48,285 nucleotides of DNA from NCBI GenBank assembly GCA_030053925.1, contig JASGCX010000007.1:25881-74165 (forward strand), written 5' to 3'. This DNA comes from Flavobacterium sp. Lineage in GTDB: Bacteria > Bacteroidota > Bacteroidia > Chitinophagales > Chitinophagaceae. Of the stretch, positions 1 to 8,401 are shown in pieces (position 1 is the stretch's first letter; the number at the start of each line of letters is the position of its first letter). The position numbers and the translations under genes are program-made. The notes beneath the pieces are model-generated. The model was not told the DNA's origin, ran no database searches, and saw only the letters and a list, made by a program, of their open reading frames with translations.

Positions 1-252
1 TCAGCGTTCCCATCATCTTCTACAAAATAACTTGTTTAGCTACTAGTTGTATCAATATGCTTTAAACTAGTATTGAACTATAATAAATCAGCGAAAATCC
101 ATCCAATCAGCGTCATCAGCGTTCCCATCATCTTCTACAAAATAACTTGTTTAGCTACTAGTTGTATCAAAATGCTTTAAACTAGTCTTGAACAACAAAA
201 ATCAGCGAAAATCCATCCAATCAGCGTCATCAGCGTTCCCATCATCTTCTAC
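1..252. repeat. Tandem repeat, about 115-bp unit, 2.2 copies
   Basis: The segment starting at 1 recurs at 116 and again, in part, at 230. Periods are 115 and 114 bp. Copies differ only by scattered substitutions and small indels. The shared phrase beginning TCAGCGTTCCCATCATC marks each copy. The third copy stops at the 3' end of the porZ reading frame, so the porZ stop codon (249-251) lies inside repeat sequence. The array probably continues to the left of the window. Phrases like this are common between genes in Bacteroidota; no function is visible. Confidence 0.9.
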
Positions 253-2660
253 TTTACCACCACAATTTTCGTTACTATTTTTTCCATACCAGTATTGTCT
301 CTTACAATTACCAGGTACACGCCACTTGCTATTTTTTCGCCTTTGTAGTTTTTGCCGTTCCATACGGCTTGCCCACCCAGGGCCCTTGTTTGGTACACCA
401 GTCTACCATTGAGTTCGGCAATTTTTACCAAAGCATTATCTACCAAGCCTTTTATAGCAATAGTGCCATTGTAATTAGGTGGTACAGGGTTAGGAAATAC
501 CAACACATCACTGTTGGTTTCGCTGCCTTCTGTGGCTGTGCTTCTAAAGCTGCAAATGCCTGTTTCGGTAGAAATATATACGTCACCAGTTTGTGGGTTT
601 ATGGCAATGCGTTTAATATTGTTATTTAGCAAGGGGCTATTATCAACTGTAAAGCGGTAAATAATTTTATCGCCTTCTGGTGAAATTAACCACACACCAT
701 TTTTGGTGCCTACCCATTTTCTATTAGCCCCATCAACCGCAATGGTATGTACTTCTTCATCTTGAAATAAATAGCCAGCAAATCTATCTTGCTGTACCAC
801 GGGCAAAATGGCTTCGCACTTTTGGGTAAATACTTCGTTAGGGCATTGCACCACGGCAATACCTTTAGCTGTGCCAATCCATATAAAGCCATCTTTGTCT
901 TTAGCTGTACAATACACTGTGTTACTTGGCAGGTTGCCATTGCCTACGCCAGTTTTAAAAAATTGCCATTGGTCATCGTTAATAGCATCAATATTACTGC
1001 CGTAATTATTTACCAATAAACCATTGCCAAGAGGGCTTACAATCCACAGTTGATTGGCATCATCGATGGTTATTTGCGCTACCGCATTGCTAGTATGTAT
1101 AAAAGGAATTGCAAAAGATTTAAAGCTACCATCGGCCTTGCGTACACTAATGTTTTGCGCAGCACCATAATTACTTATCCAAAGATTGTTGGCATTGTCA
1201 AACGCTAAACCAGTTACACGAATGTCTTTACTAGAGCCAACTACAGGCTGTAACGATGCGTTGTTTGCTTTATAAATTTTAGTGGTTGCACCATCCATAT
1301 TTACCAAGCCACCACCATAACTACCAGCCCAAATAGATTGATTGTTTGGGTCTATAGCAACAGTAACAATGTCTACCACCGAATCAAAAACAGGCTTGCT
1401 GTAATAGCCAATATTAAGCCAAGCATCGCCATTAAAAGCGTACAAGCCATTGCGGTTTTGTTGCGCTTGCCAGCTAGTATTTACACTACCTGCTGCTGCA
1501 TATAAAGTATTGTTTGATACTAGCATTTCGCCATCGGCTGTACCTAAAGGTCCATCTGGTACATAGCTACTATAAGAGGTATTGTATTTAGATAAACCTT
1601 CTTTGCTATCAGCTATCCACAAGCTACCATTATCTGTAGTGGCTTGTTTTGGCAATGCGATATAAGCGTTGTTGGTAAGGCTCGCTTCTACAATACCATA
1701 AGCATTTATTTGTAGCACTCTGCCTGCTCCAGTAAGCTTATTTTGCTGGCACAGTAACAACTTATTGTTACTACTATTTAAGTTGGTTATTTGCCAATTT
1801 ACATCGCTATACAATACACTAAAACTAGTGCCATTTTGTACTAGCAATGTATCATTTTTTAGCACTACTAATTTACCACTAGCAATTACTGTATTTTGCG
1901 TAGCACCATTGCTTAAACCATTGCTACCACTAAGGTTTTGCCAATTAATATAGTTAGCCAAATTAGCTGCATTTACACTCGCTTTCTTTAACCCTTGGGT
2001 GGTTGCTGCATACCAAAAACTGCCATCGGTAGTAATACCATTTACCACCACTTGCGTACCGCCATTGCCAATGTACCAGGTATCGCTTACTTCGTATTTA
2101 GTTAAGTTTAAAACAATTATACCTAAGCCACTACACAGGTAGGCAAAGCCACCATTGCAGTAAATACTATTGATGGTTTTGTTGCCAACAATAGTGCTGC
2201 GGTTAATGTGGCCAATGTTTTTTACAGCATCTGCTTTAAGTACATCTACATTGCTATTGGTATAAGCAATTACCAGTTGCTGTGTGGTTTCATCCCAGCC
2301 AATAGTACTCACACCAATATCGTTAAGGCCATTCACTTTGCTGTAACGTTGTTCATTGTTATTAGCATCTACACTAAATACATTATTGGCAGTAGCACAG
2401 TAAATTTTATTGCCTTTTACCACAGCTTGTGCGGTGTTATAATTGAGGTGTTCACGCCAGTAACCAATGGGTACTTGAGCGTTTTGAGCTTGTAGTGAAA
2501 AATGAAAAATGAAAAGTAAAATAAAGAGAAGTAGTAGTAGGTAACTAGCTTTAGTACTACTAATAAACGCCTGTTGCAAGTTTATACTGAATTTACAAAG
2601 TACCTGCTTGTACGCTTTGCACTTTATTGAGCTTTGCCTATATTGTAGATGCTGCTGCAT
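249..2660 (-). CDS. porZ: PorZ-like type IX secretion beta-propeller protein
   Basis: An 803-residue exported protein with PorZ architecture. A hydrophobic signal segment lies at about residues 40-58 and ends in LQAQ. The mature start (GYWREHLNYNTA) is followed by repeated two-component-regulator propeller blades (for example NNLWISNYG and GFIWIGTAKG). The last 85 residues are a type A sorting domain with VFPNPV, a Gly-Val-Tyr turn and a Lys-rich end. In Porphyromonas, PorZ is a cell-surface part of the machinery that attaches anionic LPS to type IX cargo; its length (about 776 aa) is similar. The stretch before the hydrophobic core is unusually long (about 38 residues) and has no second Met, so a later non-ATG start is possible. 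The signal segment is encoded by heptamer-like DNA near 2497-2516. The family call is firm; the exact ortholog is inferred. Confidence 0.85.
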   Translation of the reverse strand: MQQHLQYRQSSIKCKAYKQVLCKFSINLQQAFISSTKASYLLLLLFILLFIFHFSLQAQNAQVPIGYWREHLNYNTAQAVVKGNKIYCATANNVFSVDANNNEQRYSKVNGLNDIGVSTIGWDETTQQLVIAYTNSNVDVLKADAVKNIGHINRSTIVGNKTINSIYCNGGFAYLCSGLGIIVLNLTKYEVSDTWYIGNGGTQVVVNGITTDGSFWYAATTQGLKKASVNAANLANYINWQNLSGSNGLSNGATQNTVIASGKLVVLKNDTLLVQNGTSFSVLYSDVNWQITNLNSSNNKLLLCQQNKLTGAGRVLQINAYGIVEASLTNNAYIALPKQATTDNGSLWIADSKEGLSKYNTSYSSYVPDGPLGTADGEMLVSNNTLYAAAGSVNTSWQAQQNRNGLYAFNGDAWLNIGYYSKPVFDSVVDIVTVAIDPNNQSIWAGSYGGGLVNMDGATTKIYKANNASLQPVVGSSKDIRVTGLAFDNANNLWISNYGAAQNISVRKADGSFKSFAIPFIHTSNAVAQITIDDANQLWIVSPLGNGLLVNNYGSNIDAINDDQWQFFKTGVGNGNLPSNTVYCTAKDKDGFIWIGTAKGIAVVQCPNEVFTQKCEAILPVVQQDRFAGYLFQDEEVHTIAVDGANRKWVGTKNGVWLISPEGDKIIYRFTVDNSPLLNNNIKRIAINPQTGDVYISTETGICSFRSTATEGSETNSDVLVFPNPVPPNYNGTIAIKGLVDNALVKIAELNGRLVYQTRALGGQAVWNGKNYKGEKIASGVYLVIVRDNTGMEKIVTKIVVVK

Positions 2661-2783
2661 GATAGTACAATAATACTAAGTTTAGTACCATTTGTGTGTT
2701 ACAATTAGTTTACCTACCAGCCAACAACACTTTAGTTGTTTCTCGGTGTAAAGCCGTAAATTGTTTCTCGTAAATATTTCTTT

Positions 2784-3224
2784 ATGAAACAACTAATCGT
2801 TTTAATTACTTGCATTACCGCTATTATTAGCTGTAAAAATGCACCAAAAGAAACCCACACTACTAACAGTAACGAGCAGCTAATACAAACCTATTATTGG
2901 CATTTTAACCAACACGATTGGCAAAAAATGGCAGATATGTACACAGATAGTGCAGCGTTTAAAGATCCATCTTTAGGCACAGGCATTGTGATGCAAACAA
3001 AGGCGCAGATAGTGCAGAAATACAAAGGACTGAACGCTATGTTTTCTAACATTAAAGACTCTGTTGTAGCCATATATCTTTCTGGTAAACAACAAGTAGT
3101 AGTAGAGTTTGTATCAACTGGTACGGGTGCAGATAAAAGCACATTTACCTTACCTATTTGCACCATTTTTACCATAGAAAATGGAAAAATAACCAAAGAC
3201 TTTACCTACTACGATAACTTCTAG
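2784..3224 (+). CDS. NTF2-like (SnoaL-type) lipoprotein
   Basis: A 146-residue protein. A short hydrophobic signal ends in a lipobox (AIISC, Cys17), which predicts a lipid-anchored periplasmic or outer-membrane protein. The rest fits a single NTF2/SnoaL-like alpha+beta domain: an N-terminal helix (LIQTYYWHFNQHDW), DMYTDSAAFKDP, a central helix, then strands ending in GKITKDFTYYDNF. Family members are binding proteins or small enzymes with a cone-shaped pocket, and this sequence does not say which. It is a single gene facing away from porZ. It ends just before the duplicated batA fragment at about 3251. Confidence 0.7.
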   Translation: MKQLIVLITCITAIISCKNAPKETHTTNSNEQLIQTYYWHFNQHDWQKMADMYTDSAAFKDPSLGTGIVMQTKAQIVQKYKGLNAMFSNIKDSVVAIYLSGKQQVVVEFVSTGTGADKSTFTLPICTIFTIENGKITKDFTYYDNF

Positions 3225-3250
3225 AATGTAGTGAGAATTGCCTATTACAG

Positions 3251-3306
3251 AAACTTTCTAAGCACTGTAAGCCTTGTTACAAGTTCTAGTATTTATACAG
3301 ATAATC
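3251..3306 (-). pseudogene. Diverged copy of the batA 3' end
   Basis: About 55 bp match 3941-3996, the 3' end of the intact batA gene, at roughly 84% by eye. Read on the minus strand, this copy encodes ILELVTRLTVLRKF followed by a stop. Intact BatA ends ILELVVRLTVLRKF plus Pro. An in-frame stop lies just before this stretch, so nothing functional remains. The two copies bracket the toxin-antitoxin pair in direct orientation. It could be a duplicated gene end left by insertion of the module, or the last remnant of a lost BatA/BatB paralogue. Confidence 0.7.
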
Positions 3307-3398
3307 TTAGGCTTGCTAATGGGTTAAAAGCAAAGCATCTCAAGAATAAGAAGCTGATAGCGGGTGCTAAAAATCTTAAATTTGACAAAAGCTATTTT

Positions 3399-3638
3399 AT
3401 GGATATGCAATTACTTAAAGCCAACATTATTGATACAATAAATGGCATTACAGAAGAAGACAAACTTCAAGAACTAAAGCAATATCTAGACGATTTAAGT
3501 GAGTTGCCTTATTGGGCTAAAGATGCAGCCATACTAAATGAACTAAAAGAAAGTGAGATGGCCTACGAAAAAGGCGATAGTGCTACCATAGATTGGGCCG
3601 AAGCTTATCAACAATTGAAAGCAAAAAATAAGCACTAA
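3399..3638 (+). CDS. Putative antitoxin paired with a RelE/ParE-type toxin
   Basis: A 79-residue acidic, helical protein starting MDMQLLKANIIDTI and ending in a Lys-rich tail. The open frame runs upstream to 3231, but that extension is translated from the batA-like fragment (3251-3306) and is unlikely to be real. ATG at 3399 or 3405 fits the start of the helical domain. It lies 3 bp before a frame that clearly encodes a RelE/ParE-fold toxin, the usual antitoxin-toxin order. I recognise no DNA-binding fold. The role is inferred from position, size and charge. Confidence 0.55.
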   Translation: MDMQLLKANIIDTINGITEEDKLQELKQYLDDLSELPYWAKDAAILNELKESEMAYEKGDSATIDWAEAYQQLKAKNKH

Positions 3639-3641
3639 TTG

Positions 3642-3938
3642 ATGGCAGCTAAAGTTATTATTACTAAAAAGGTTTACAATCAGATTGATGAGATTGTTGA
3701 TTGATATAACGAACGCAGCCCCTCAGCCGCAAAAAACTTTATTGAAGATCTACAGACTTTTATTTCTAAAATTGCCCGAAACCCTGAGTTATATTATGTA
3801 GTTATAGATGAATTTAGACAGTGTTGCTTATACATTTTTCAATACTACATTGTTTACAAATACTACCCATCATCGCATAGCGTTGTTATTTATAAAATAA
3901 TACACAACAAAAGAGAGGTCAATAAAAGATTTACTTAG
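3642..3938 (+). pseudogene. RelE/ParE-family toxin with internal TGA
   Basis: A 98-codon frame broken by one TGA at 3702-3704. Reading through gives a complete RelE/ParE-type toxin: N-terminal KVIITKKVYNQIDEIVD, then YNERSPSAAKNFIEDLQ, a central strand region and C-terminal VVIYKIIHNKREVNKRF. The stop falls where the family typically has Trp (EIVD-W-YNERS), so TGG to TGA is the simplest cause. RelE/ParE toxins cleave ribosome-bound mRNA or poison gyrase. Here only about 20 residues would be made. Its last 4 bp overlap the convergent batA stop region. It may be inactivated, or the base may be a sequencing error. Confidence 0.75.
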
Positions 3939-4942
3939 GGGAACTTTCTAAGCACAGTAAGCCTTACCACTAGTTCTAGTATTACTACGGCTAATCCTGC
4001 CAACAAGAAAGGCAAATATTCATCAGTATAGCGGTCATAGGTGGTAATTTCTATTTTGGTTTTTTCTAGTTGATTGATGCTTGCGTAAATATTTTTTAGT
4101 GCGGCTTTATTAGCTGCCTGAAAGTATTGGCCACCAGTTTCGGCACTAATTTGTTTCAGTAGGTTTTCGTCAAACGTCATCTTGCGTTTTTCCATTACAG
4201 TGCCAAGTGCCGAATTTACTTGAACATCCATTTCAACTTCGCTACCAATGCCTATGCAATACACTTTTATGCCGTAGGTAATGGCTAGCTTTTTGGCAAT
4301 ATCGGGCGGTATTAAACCGCCATGGTCTACACCATCTGTTAGTAGAATAACCACTTTACTTTTTGCAGTGCTATTACGCAATCTATCTACACTTGTAGCA
4401 AGCCCAGAACCAATGGCAGTGCCATCTTCGGTAAGGTAGCCGTTTTGAATATTACTAATTTGCCTAAGCACAGTTTTATGGTCTGGCGTTATAGGGCAAA
4501 GTGTAAAACTTTGGCTACTAAAAATCACCACACCTATTCTATCGCCTGGTCTATTTTGTACAAAATTGGCTGCTACATTTTTGGCTGCTTCTAATCTGTT
4601 GGGGCTAAAATCTTGCTCGGTCATACTACCGCTTATGTCAAAGCACAGTACAATATCTATCCCTTCGCCATTGGTTTTGTTTTCGGTAAAATGTTGTTGC
4701 GGCCTTGCTAATGCTACAATAAGCAGCACCAAAGCCATACAACGTAAAGCAATGGGTAAATGTTTTAGGCGTGTTTTCCAGTTTTGTGTATGCTGTAAAA
4801 AGAAAGTGGTGGTAATGGTAAGCGAAGCTGTTTGCTTGCTGTGGGTGCGTACATACCAAAATATAATGTACGGCACTACCAATAGTAAAGGCAGCACCCA
4901 AGAATATGCAAAGCTGATATGTTGGTACCAATTATACAGCAT
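3935..4942 (-). CDS. batA: BatA-type von Willebrand factor A membrane protein
   Basis: A 335-residue inner-membrane protein. Membrane segments lie at about 14-31 and 62-80, a VWA domain at about 95-290, and a C-terminal membrane segment at about 309-330. The metal-binding site is visible: DISGS at 102-106, the Thr of EDGTAIG near 175, and LTDG at 201-204. BatA proteins belong to the MoxR-Bat system, implicated in envelope stress tolerance. Its start overlaps the BatD-like gene by 11 bp, so the two are probably translationally coupled. The usual batB, batC and full batD do not follow; the operon ends here against a toxin-antitoxin remnant. The 3' end has a diverged duplicate at 3251-3306. Confidence 0.85.
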   Translation of the reverse strand: MLYNWYQHISFAYSWVLPLLLVVPYIIFWYVRTHSKQTASLTITTTFFLQHTQNWKTRLKHLPIALRCMALVLLIVALARPQQHFTENKTNGEGIDIVLCFDISGSMTEQDFSPNRLEAAKNVAANFVQNRPGDRIGVVIFSSQSFTLCPITPDHKTVLRQISNIQNGYLTEDGTAIGSGLATSVDRLRNSTAKSKVVILLTDGVDHGGLIPPDIAKKLAITYGIKVYCIGIGSEVEMDVQVNSALGTVMEKRKMTFDENLLKQISAETGGQYFQAANKAALKNIYASINQLEKTKIEITTYDRYTDEYLPFLLAGLAVVILELVVRLTVLRKFP

Positions 4943-5891
4943 TTGCCTTTGGTTGATAATTGAATGAATGAATAGTGGTTACAAATGTTTTAGCTGCTTG
5001 TAAGGCTTGCTCACATTGGGTTGTATCGGGTTGATGTTTTGCAAATTTTACAGCATCGGATAAGCGTAACAATTGATAATACTGCACTTGCGTAGGCTTG
5101 TTACCAACTTTGCCGTTTAGTATTACCATGTATTCGTCGGTAGTTTTTGTAAGGCTTGTAATACCTAATTGCGCATCGGAAAAGTTGCGAGTAATAGTAA
5201 TTAAACTGGTAAAAAATAACTTGTAATGGTGGCTAGTTATTAATGGTTGCAAAGCGTCTATCTGCTGCAATACATCATTTACAGATACAGCCATTTTGTT
5301 AATGGGCTTATTTGTTTTTTTACCAAAGAAATAAGTTACTGCAAATGTAATTACCAGTACTAATAGTAAAACACCCAAGCCTATTTTACCCCAAAACCAC
5401 CAATCGGTTTCAGGGTCTACTTCTATAATCTCTTTTATGTCGTTATAGTCTTGCATGTTGCTTATGTTAACGGGCAATACTTTTATTGGTAAAGGCAGCG
5501 AAGCGAACGTTTGGTTGCCCATCAATTTTACAGGAAATTCAGGTAGCTTAAAGGTGCCAGTATCGTAGCTAGTAATTAATATTTTTTGGGTAAACGATTT
5601 TGCCCCACCTACCTCAAAAGTGTCTATTGGTAAGCGTTGTAGCACTTCAAAATGATTAAAACTATCTGGTAAGTTAAACCACGTGTTTAGCAATACGGTG
5701 CTATTGGCGGCGGGTTCTATACTTAGTTTTAGTTCAAATTGCTCACCTATGCGAATGGTAGATTTATTAGTAGTTGTAGTAACTTTTTGAGCAACAGTTT
5801 GTAAATAAAACAAGCAACAAGCCACAAGGTATAAGTATCCTACATGCACCCTGCATCTTGCAACTTGAAATTTGAAACTTAATTTCCTCAT
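4932..5891 (-). CDS. BatD-like membrane protein of the MoxR operon
   Basis: A 319-residue protein. An N-terminal hydrophobic segment (about 17-31, ending TVAQ) looks like a signal peptide. An extracytoplasmic beta-rich domain spans about 36-150 (IRIGEQFELKLSIEP, a BatD-like opening). A membrane segment follows at about 164-190, then a roughly 130-residue cytoplasmic helical tail. This layout matches the unnamed protein commonly found between DUF58 and BatA genes in Bacteroidota. It overlaps DUF58 upstream by 4 bp and batA downstream by 11 bp. Its first 15 codons come from heptamer-like repeat DNA, so the real start could be a little further in. Confidence 0.65.
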   Translation of the reverse strand: MRKLSFKFQVARCRVHVGYLYLVACCLFYLQTVAQKVTTTTNKSTIRIGEQFELKLSIEPAANSTVLLNTWFNLPDSFNHFEVLQRLPIDTFEVGGAKSFTQKILITSYDTGTFKLPEFPVKLMGNQTFASLPLPIKVLPVNISNMQDYNDIKEIIEVDPETDWWFWGKIGLGVLLLVLVITFAVTYFFGKKTNKPINKMAVSVNDVLQQIDALQPLITSHHYKLFFTSLITITRNFSDAQLGITSLTKTTDEYMVILNGKVGNKPTQVQYYQLLRLSDAVKFAKHQPDTTQCEQALQAAKTFVTTIHSFNYQPKANAV

Positions 5892-6823
5892 GCTCGTTTT
5901 ATAAAAAAATGTTGAAGGGCTTTTACGTAATCTTGCCCGGTTTCTATTTGTAGTAAATCTGCGCCAGCTTTACGAAATATGGTGGCGGCATCATCCATAA
6001 TTTTATGGTATTGTTTGTTGTAAGCAACTTGTACCGATGTATCATTTGTGTCTAACCAAAGTGTTGCACCTGTTTCAGAATCGGCAACTTGCACCAAGCC
6101 TATTTTTGGTAAATGCTTATCTGCTTTGTCAAATACTTGCACACCAATTACATCGTGCTTTCTAGCTGCTACACGTAGTGCTTCGTGATAACCTGCATCT
6201 GCAAAATCACTTAAAATAAACACAATGCTTTTATGTTTAGCTATATTGTTTAGGTATTGCAAACCCTTTACCAAATCTGTTTTACAAGACATGGGCTTAA
6301 ACGATACTAACTCACGTACCATATACAATACATGCTCTCTACCCTTAGATGAAGGAATGTATTTTTCTACCTTATCGGTACAAAATAGCAAACCCGTTTT
6401 GTCATTATTATTTAGGGCACTAAATGCCAATACTGCACATATCTCTGCCATCAATTCTTGCTTATTTTGCTGTTGAGTGCCAAACAAATTACTAGCACTT
6501 GCATCTACCAACAAATACACACTCAATTCTCTTTCTTCCTCAAATACTTTGCTGTAAGTGCTGCCCATTCTAGCACTAACGTTCCAATCTATAAACCTAA
6601 TATCATCACCAACCGCATATTCTTTTACTTCTTTAAAAGCCATGCCTCTGCCTTTAAAAGCGGTATGATATTCACCAGTAAATAAGTGATTGGTAAGTTT
6701 TTTACTTTTTATTTCGAGGTCACGAACTTTGCGCAGCAAATCGCCAGCAGCACCCCCAGCCCCTAAAGGGGTGCTTGAAAGTGCTTCCAAATTCTTTGAT
6801 TTTTTTTTATTTAGAAACCACAT
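5888..6823 (-). CDS. DUF58-domain protein of the MoxR operon
   Basis: A 311-residue cytoplasmic protein. It carries the hallmark DUF58 segment: GEYHTAFKGRGMAF at about 50-63 and VGDDIRFIDWNVSARMG at about 71-87. The later part has a VWA-like fold (VYLLVDASASN, VFILSDFADAG). DUF58 proteins are encoded beside MoxR ATPases and are thought to act with them on the membrane VWA proteins. The first 27 residues are not conserved-looking. Residues 17-25 (STPLGAGGA) are read from a G/C-rich phrase that resembles intergenic repeat DNA, so the N-terminus is uncertain. It overlaps the next gene by 4 bp (ATGA type). Confidence 0.85.
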   Translation of the reverse strand: MWFLNKKKSKNLEALSSTPLGAGGAAGDLLRKVRDLEIKSKKLTNHLFTGEYHTAFKGRGMAFKEVKEYAVGDDIRFIDWNVSARMGSTYSKVFEEERELSVYLLVDASASNLFGTQQQNKQELMAEICAVLAFSALNNNDKTGLLFCTDKVEKYIPSSKGREHVLYMVRELVSFKPMSCKTDLVKGLQYLNNIAKHKSIVFILSDFADAGYHEALRVAARKHDVIGVQVFDKADKHLPKIGLVQVADSETGATLWLDTNDTSVQVAYNKQYHKIMDDAATIFRKAGADLLQIETGQDYVKALQHFFIKRA

Positions 6824-6893
6824 ATTTTTTGCGTTTAGTTTTAAAAACTCCCTTTAGGGTTGGGGAAAAATTTCCCCTTTGAGGCTAGGGGCT

Positions 6894-7892
6894 TTACGGC
6901 ACTAAAATGGTTCTTAAAATATCGTCTACAATCATTTCGCTTGTTATGTTTTCGGCTTCTGCCTCGTAGGTAAGGCCTATTCTATGGCGCAGTACATCTT
7001 TAGCTATTGCCTTTACATCATCGGGAATAATGTAGGCACGTTTGTTTAAAAATGCTTGTGCTTTTGCTGCTAAAGCTAGGTTAATGCTAGCCCTTGGCGA
7101 GCCACCATAACTTATCATTGCTTTCAATTTACCTAAGCCATATTGTTCGGGAAAACGTGTTGCAAACACAATGTCTATAATGTACTGCTCTATTTTTTCA
7201 TCCATGTAAATTTGCTTCACCAAATGCCTTGCGTGCAGTATCTCGTTAATGCTAGCTACTGGCTTAATGTTAGGCAGTTCAAGGCTTTGCACTTGTTGCC
7301 TAATAATCATTAGCTCTTCTTTTTTATCTGGATAGCCTACTACTACTTTCAGCATAAAACGGTCTACCTGCGCTTCTGGTAATGGATAAGTACCTTCTTG
7401 CTCCAGTGGATTTTGCGTAGCCAACACTAAAAATGGCTCTTGTAGTTTGTACGATTGATCGCCAATGGTTACTTGCCTTTCTTGCATGGCTTCTAGCAAG
7501 GCACTTTGCACTTTGGCTGGTGCACGGTTTATTTCATCTGCTAAAATAAAGTTGCTAAAAATAGGTCCTTTGCGTACCACAAATTCGCCACCTTGTTGGT
7601 TGTAAATCATGGTGCCAATCACATCGGCTGGCAATAAATCTGGTGTAAACTGTATGCGGCTAAATGGTGCTTGTATGGCTTGTGCTAATGACTTAATGGT
7701 TAGGGTTTTTGCCAAGCCTGGCACACCTTCTAGCAATACGTGACCATTGCTAAGTAAACCTATCAATAAGCGTTCTACCATGTATTGCTGGCCTACAATT
7801 ACTTTTTTTAATTCGGTTTGTAGCCTTTCTAGTACAACATGCTGCTGCGTTATTTGCAAGCCTAGTTGCTTAATATCTTCTGGTGTTTGCAT
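6894..7892 (-). CDS. moxR: MoxR-family AAA+ ATPase
   Basis: A 332-residue AAA+ ATPase when started at ATG 7890-7892 (MQTPEDIKQLG). Walker A GVPGLAKT lies at 56-63, Walker B with DE at about 119-120, sensor 1 in VLATQNP, and a C-terminal lid with GGSPRASINLALAAKA. MoxR proteins are chaperone-like ATPases acting on VWA partners, encoded here by the downstream DUF58, BatD-like and batA genes. The frame also opens 12 codons earlier (7928), but those codons lie in the AATTCGTGTAAT repeat, so I reject that start. The 70-bp gap to DUF58 holds C/G-rich repeat-like sequence. Confidence 0.92.
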   Translation of the reverse strand: MQTPEDIKQLGLQITQQHVVLERLQTELKKVIVGQQYMVERLLIGLLSNGHVLLEGVPGLAKTLTIKSLAQAIQAPFSRIQFTPDLLPADVIGTMIYNQQGGEFVVRKGPIFSNFILADEINRAPAKVQSALLEAMQERQVTIGDQSYKLQEPFLVLATQNPLEQEGTYPLPEAQVDRFMLKVVVGYPDKKEELMIIRQQVQSLELPNIKPVASINEILHARHLVKQIYMDEKIEQYIIDIVFATRFPEQYGLGKLKAMISYGGSPRASINLALAAKAQAFLNKRAYIIPDDVKAIAKDVLRHRIGLTYEAEAENITSEMIVDDILRTILVP

Positions 7893-7904
7893 ACTTGGGT
7901 TTAT

Positions 7905-8296
7905 TACACGAATTGTTTTGAATTGCACGAATTAATTGAATTACACTAATTACACGAATTATTTTTTATTGCACGAATTAATTGAATTACACGAATTACA
8001 CGAATTGTTTTTTGTTGCACGAATTAATTGAATTACACTAATTACACGAATTGTTTTTTGTTGCACGAATTAATTGAATTACACTAATTACACGAATTGT
8101 TTTTTATTGCACGAATTAATTGAATTACACGAATTGCACGAATTGTTTTTTATTACACGAATTGTTTGAATTACACTAATTGCACGAATTGTTTTTTATG
8201 CACGAATTGTTTGAATTACACGAATTAATTGAATTACACGAATTGTTTTTTATTACACGAATTGTTTGAATTACACGAATTGCACGAATTTAGTAG
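7905..8296. repeat. Tandem array of a 46-bp CACGAATTAATTG unit
   Basis: About eight degenerate copies of a 46-bp unit built from shorter words (CACGAATTAATTGAATTACAC, then AATTACACGAATTG plus a T-run). Units vary by swaps between ACGAATT, ACTAATT and GTTTG and by small deletions. The array fills the space upstream of moxR and runs into the false N-terminal extension of that frame. The moxR promoter must lie in or beyond it. Repeats of CACGAATT are widespread between genes in Bacteroidota. Confidence 0.9.
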
Positions 8297-8401
8297 ATTA
8301 TACGCCCCGATAGCTAATGGAATAACGCCAATAACATTAATAAAGCGCATTGGCTAGTAATTATTAACAAGTTTTAAGAAAACAGTTGGTGTAGGGTTAT
8401 G

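Noticed and set aside
3231-3398. Upstream extension of the antitoxin frame
   Set aside because: The residues come from the antisense of the batA 3' fragment; the helical protein begins at Met 3399 or 3405.
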